DNA of 8,771 nt from CAMLKC01 sp035493555 (GTDB lineage: Bacteria > Patescibacteriota > Saccharimonadia > Saccharimonadales > Saccharimonadaceae): contig DATJIC010000041.1 in assembly GCA_035493555.1 (NCBI GenBank), forward strand, positions 1 through 8,771, given 5' to 3'. The notes beneath the pieces were generated by a model. It was given only the letters and a program-made list of their open reading frames with translations. It searched no databases and was not told where the DNA came from. Below, piece after piece: positions 5,953 through 8,771 of this stretch (positions are counted from its first letter, which is position 1; every line of letters starts with the position of its first letter). The position numbers and the translations under genes are program-made.

Positions 5953-7097
5953 AAATTGAGTGTCCGTAAGCCATCCTCCGCTTCGCTATACATTTGTTTT
6001 GTCACGTTTTGCAGCTTTCTCCGAATAACAGCTTTTTCGCGGAACGTTTCCTCGTACAGCTCCATGAGGGCGTCGTAGGTCAGGTCTTCAAGCCGCAGGG
6101 CGTAGGGATACTCGATCTCTTCGATGTAGCGCCAGCATTTGGTGTCGTAGGCAATAGCAACAAACGGCAGCTGGCAGACCGTCGAAAGCAACAGCGAATG
6201 AAACCGCATACCCACCAGTACGTCGCACTGGCTCATGTAGGAATGGACGAGGTCTATGGGTACGTCATCGAGGAGTATGTAGTTTTTGTAAGAGCGCAGC
6301 TGGGCTGCGAACGTCTTGTCCATAAAAACGTAGTCGTTATTGGCGTTAAAGGCAGTTTGGAACGGAATAAAAACAACAAAATCTCCCTTTTTAAGCAGCT
6401 CGGTAGCAAACTGTCGCATGGTTTTTAGGTAGGATTTTCTGTCGATCCAATCCGGGATATCAGACAGGATATTAATCCCGACCACCCGTTTGTATTTTTT
6501 ACGATCAATTTTTAACTGCTTTTCGTGCCAGGTGTTTTGCCAAATCGGATCAATAAATAGCCCATCGACCGACTGAGCGATTTTATGAGCTGGAACATGC
6601 AGGGTGTCACGGGCAAACGCAAACGATTCTTTGTCCCTAAAAATGGTTTTAGCGGCAAAAGTTAACGCTAGCTTTGTAATAAGACGTCCCCGCTTGGTTT
6701 TGAGCGACCCTATGCCAATATGCAAGTGGTACACCCGCGTACCAAGGAGTGAGGCGATCAAGTTAAACCCCATCAGGCGGACAATAACGCTGTATCGCGA
6801 CCGGCCCGTAGACGCATACAGTTCCTTGTAAAGTGTGCCGCCGCCATACACGATATAGTCGACACTTTTTATAAGCTGTATGTATTTTAGGAGCGGAGTT
6901 TTGTACGTGTTTACTACTTTAATATCCGGGAAGGCTTTTTTTATTGCCTTTGGAATATGTTCGGTAGTGTTGGCATTGACGTATATTTCCGTGGCGCCGT
7001 GCGCGCTTAAAAACTGGAGATAGTTCCACATAAGCAGGTCGTCGCCTAAATTGCTTTGCCCGTAACTACCCAGTAGTAAGACTTTGTTCTGTCTCAT
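5949..7097 (-). CDS. Polysaccharide pyruvyl transferase family protein (CsaB/WcaK-like)
   Basis: The product has 382 residues. The N-terminal GSYGQSNLGDDLL (10-22), the glycine triplet YGGGTLY (84-90) and CDVLVGMRFHSLL (291-303) are the marks of the pyruvyl transferase family (PF04230), which has a GT-B-like fold. Family members move pyruvate from phosphoenolpyruvate onto a sugar as a ketal, acting on lipid-linked or nucleotide-linked glycan precursors in the cytoplasm; CsaB does this for cell-wall polymers that anchor S-layer proteins. The length is normal for the family. The ATG at 7097 is chosen because GGAAGGGG stands just before it and the conserved motif starts nine residues later. A GTG at 7154 would add 19 residues unlike the family, deeper inside the upstream gene. 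The start overlaps the upstream glycosyltransferase by 32 bases. The TAA stop at 5951-5949 is shared with the presumed ATA start of the next gene. The exact sugar substrate is unknown. Confidence 0.88.
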   Translation of the reverse strand: MRQNKVLLLGSYGQSNLGDDLLMWNYLQFLSAHGATEIYVNANTTEHIPKAIKKAFPDIKVVNTYKTPLLKYIQLIKSVDYIVYGGGTLYKELYASTGRSRYSVIVRLMGFNLIASLLGTRVYHLHIGIGSLKTKRGRLITKLALTFAAKTIFRDKESFAFARDTLHVPAHKIAQSVDGLFIDPIWQNTWHEKQLKIDRKKYKRVVGINILSDIPDWIDRKSYLKTMRQFATELLKKGDFVVFIPFQTAFNANNDYVFMDKTFAAQLRSYKNYILLDDVPIDLVHSYMSQCDVLVGMRFHSLLLSTVCQLPFVAIAYDTKCWRYIEEIEYPYALRLEDLTYDALMELYEETFREKAVIRRKLQNVTKQMYSEAEDGLRTLNL

Positions 7098-8298
7098 AGG
7101 CCCCTTCCTGGTTAATGGTAATGCGGTAGCTGAGATGGGTTTGCTCGGCCACACGGTGCCAGCTTCGCTCGGTTTTTAACGAACTCGAAATAGCTTCGTA
7201 CTGGTTTTGGTGGGTAAAAAAATAATCGAGTTTAGTAGCAAGGTCGGCTGGTGTGCGCTGGAAAAGCAGTTCTGGCTGCTGTTTGAATATGGCTTCAAAC
7301 GCGGTACTCACTAAAAATGGTTTTTCATATCCTATGGCAAAAGACATCGGTCCCGAGCTGGACATTGCCGTTGTGTAGGGATAGAGTGAAACGTCGCTAG
7401 CGCTGTAGTAGGCGGTAATATCATCTTCCTCAATGAACCCTCTCCAGGTGTATTGGTTGTCGGGGAGCAACTTTGCTGCCTTTGCTTGAAGCCGTGAATA
7501 TTCTTTAAGGTAGGTTGCATCATTTTGGAGTTTCGGATGCTTCCCTGCCCCAATAATTAAATACGCATTTTTATTTTGTTTGGCGTACGCTGCAAAGCCA
7601 TCAATCAGCAGGTCAATACCTTTGTAGCCGGTGGCGTATCCCATAGAAAGCGCGACGTTAGCGGTTGTTTTTACAGCAATCTGCTTTCTGGCTTCGACCT
7701 GCGGAATTGTTTGCAGCGTCTCGACCCCATGGGGAATGACACGGATTTTCTCGGGTGCGATATGGTAGTGTTTTACCATTATTTCCTTAAAGTAATCCTC
7801 GTGTACTATTACCGTTTGTGCCCATTTCATGAGCGGCGTATAAATAATTCTGAACGCAAGCCGTACGAGCCAAACAGGCAGGTTGGAGTTATTTTCTTTA
7901 ACGAACGCCGCATTAATTGCGCGGGGGTTTACGACGCCATGCAGTGTAATAACTGTTTTTTTACGCCAGGCAAAAACCAGCCACTGAAGCAGGTACGCCG
8001 TAAGTATTCCACCAAACAGCGATAACTCCTGCTGTATGTGAACAACGTCGGGGTTCACTGTTTTAAGCTCTTTGTGCGCTTTTACGATAAAGCCTGGCGA
8101 ACGCGTAAAGGCCCGGATAACCGTTATGCCCTCTTCGCGGTAGCGCTCGGTTGTATCAAGTATGTTGCATATAACAAACTGCTCTTCGCCGTTTTCTTTC
8201 AAACTGGTAACGAGGTTCTTGCTGTACGACGCAACGCCACTGCTACTGACATGCTTTTCGCCCTTTGGCGGATATAACGTTACATGGGCTATCTTCAT
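7066..8298 (-). CDS. GT4-family glycosyltransferase (GT-B fold)
   Basis: The product has 410 residues, a usual length for the family. The N-terminal domain begins MKIAHVTLYPP and includes a Gly-containing loop (SSSGVASYSKNL, 18-29), VHIQQELSLFGG (86-97) and ITLHG (117-121). The C-terminal domain begins around VIPHGVE (187-193), with GYKGIDLLIDGF (224-235), WRGFIEEDDI (285-294) and SASDVSLYPY (299-308), as in glycosyltransferase group 1 proteins. It probably transfers a nucleotide-activated sugar to a lipid-linked glycan at the inner membrane face. The usual EX7E motif before the conserved KP (326-327) is not present: the two glutamate positions align with Met312 and Phe320 in my hand alignment. 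The ATG at 8298 forms an ATGA overlap with the stop of the GT2 gene and has GGAG and AAGGAA upstream. The donor sugar cannot be told from sequence. Confidence 0.92.
   Translation of the reverse strand: MKIAHVTLYPPKGEKHVSSSGVASYSKNLVTSLKENGEEQFVICNILDTTERYREEGITVIRAFTRSPGFIVKAHKELKTVNPDVVHIQQELSLFGGILTAYLLQWLVFAWRKKTVITLHGVVNPRAINAAFVKENNSNLPVWLVRLAFRIIYTPLMKWAQTVIVHEDYFKEIMVKHYHIAPEKIRVIPHGVETLQTIPQVEARKQIAVKTTANVALSMGYATGYKGIDLLIDGFAAYAKQNKNAYLIIGAGKHPKLQNDATYLKEYSRLQAKAAKLLPDNQYTWRGFIEEDDITAYYSASDVSLYPYTTAMSSSGPMSFAIGYEKPFLVSTAFEAIFKQQPELLFQRTPADLATKLDYFFTHQNQYEAISSSLKTERSWHRVAEQTHLSYRITINQEGAYETEQSLTTG
7101..7108 (-). promoter_or_regulatory. Ribosome binding site of the pyruvyl transferase-family gene
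   Basis: GGAAGGGG ends three bases before the ATG at 7097, with its GGAAG part six bases away. It decides this start over the in-frame GTG at 7154. It lies within the 3' end of the GT4 gene, whose stop (7068-7066) is further downstream. Confidence 0.65.
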
Positions 8299-8771
8299 GC
8301 TTCCTTATCTCCATTAACTTCTTCTTTGACAATATAGAGCGGCCGGTTAAGGACTTCATCGTGGATGCGTGCAATGTAAAGTGCGACAAATCCGAGGCAT
8401 ATCAAAACAACTCCTACTAAAAACAGTAGAATAATAGCCAGTTTTGCTGTTCCGGTGACATTAAGGTGCATAGGATCATTCAGGATATACTGCTCGACAA
8501 AAGTAAAAGATCCAAATAAGAACGACGCAATCAGTATGAACCACCCGAGCCAGCCGGCTACCTTTAGTGGCATCATGCTGTACGCTGTAAAGCTGTTCAT
8601 TGCTAGCTGAATGAGCTTCCGGTAACTATATCCTGCTTCACCGTGCTGTCGGGGCGGCGCTTCAAAATAAATATAATGACGCTCAAAACCTGTCCAGTCG
8701 ATAATTCCGCGTGTGATCCGGTTGCGTTCGGTAAATGACTTAAACGCGTTTATTACCTTACGGTTAATAAG
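8295..8771 (-). CDS. GT2 polyprenyl-phosphate glycosyltransferase (DPM1/GtrB-like), C-terminal part
   Basis: The frame is open from the right edge of the window to TGA at 8297-8295, giving 158 residues. An ATG at 8600 is internal, since the residues before it match the family. ERNRITRGIIDWTGF (15-29) and the stretch through GEAGYSYRKLIQLA (44-57) correspond to the end of the GT-A domain and the interface helices of DPM1/GtrB/ArnC-type enzymes. Two membrane helices follow at about 71-93 and 110-134, then IARIHDEVLNRPLYIVKE (133-150), a cytoplasmic tail typical of this group. The family puts a sugar from a nucleotide donor onto polyprenyl phosphate at the cytoplasmic face, making the donor that GT-C enzymes use on the outer side. 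That fits the two GT-C-like proteins downstream. The catalytic domain with the DxD motif lies outside the window. Confidence 0.88.
   Translation of the reverse strand, partial: LINRKVINAFKSFTERNRITRGIIDWTGFERHYIYFEAPPRQHGEAGYSYRKLIQLAMNSFTAYSMMPLKVAGWLGWFILIASFLFGSFTFVEQYILNDPMHLNVTGTAKLAIILLFLVGVVLICLGFVALYIARIHDEVLNRPLYIVKEEVNGDKEA
8301..8312 (-). promoter_or_regulatory. Ribosome binding site of the GT4 gene
   Basis: GGAGATAAGGAA lies two bases before the ATG at 8298. GGAG is 10 bases and AAGG 4 bases from the start. It sits inside the GT2 coding end and supports the ATGA-overlap start. Confidence 0.6.

Noticed and set aside
5601..5954. Plus-strand frames over the 5' part of the large GT-C gene
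   Set aside because: They mirror the Pro-rich tail coding region. The translations are Cys/Arg/Gly-rich and lack any motif, whereas the minus-strand reading gives a sensible N-tail and helix.
7095..7154. GTG start at 7154 for the pyruvyl transferase gene
   Set aside because: It would add 19 residues without family similarity and lacks a good ribosome site. ATG at 7097 has GGAAGGGG before it and the family motif just after.
8295..8600. Independent 101-residue membrane protein starting at ATG 8600
   Set aside because: The same frame is open to the window edge, and the upstream residues match the GT2 family (ERNRITRGIIDW, GYSYRKL). The ATG is internal to the GT2 gene.

Overview
The window looks like a compact bacterial genome segment. 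It holds the 3' end of one metabolic gene, a small secreted-peptide gene, and the distal part of a tightly packed operon for surface-glycan assembly. All genes use the standard code with TGA, TAA and TAG as stops, and intergenic spacers are under 100 bases. The combination of a truncated-looking biosynthetic repertoire, polytopic 'AftD/YfhO-like' membrane proteins, a DPM1-type GT2 and heavily overlapping genes is what I would expect of a Patescibacteria/CPR genome, perhaps Saccharibacteria. This assignment is inference from gene style, not from a marker gene, and confidence is modest.

Layout, left to right. 1-735 (+): C-terminal half of aspartate ammonia-lyase (aspA), entering from outside the window. 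747-770: a strong symmetric hairpin that can terminate transcription from both sides. 796-1098 (-): a small Gly/His-rich protein with a signal peptide, converging on aspA. It has its own well-formed promoter at 1137-1165. 1166-1186: a perfect palindrome between this promoter and the end of the next gene. 1197-8771 (-): six co-directional genes read from the right edge inward. These are a GT2 polyprenyl-phosphate glycosyltransferase (C-terminal part only), a GT4 glycosyltransferase, a polysaccharide pyruvyl transferase-family protein, a 913-residue GT-C-like membrane protein with a large C-terminal extracytoplasmic region, a second GT-C-like membrane protein of 553 residues, and a 116-residue four-helix membrane protein.

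The six genes are joined by overlaps or near-zero gaps: ATGA, a 32-base overlap, ATAA, a 2-base gap and TAATG. They are therefore probably one transcript with translational coupling. A plausible division of labour (inference) is as follows. The GT2 charges a polyprenyl phosphate with a sugar at the inner membrane face. The GT4 and pyruvyl transferase build or decorate a lipid-linked glycan in the cytoplasm. The two GT-C-like proteins use the lipid-linked sugars outside, and the small membrane protein is an accessory of unknown role.

The most striking anomaly is the start of the 913-residue protein. Its frame is clearly coding back to about 5952 (a Pro-rich tail followed by a basic stretch and the first membrane helix), yet there is no ATG, GTG or TTG in that stretch. 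An ATA codon sits exactly where an ATGA-type overlap with the upstream stop would be expected. The second candidate for something undescribed is the secreted Gly/His-rich peptide with its own promoter and a hydrophobic, Asn/Val/Ile-rich C-terminus.
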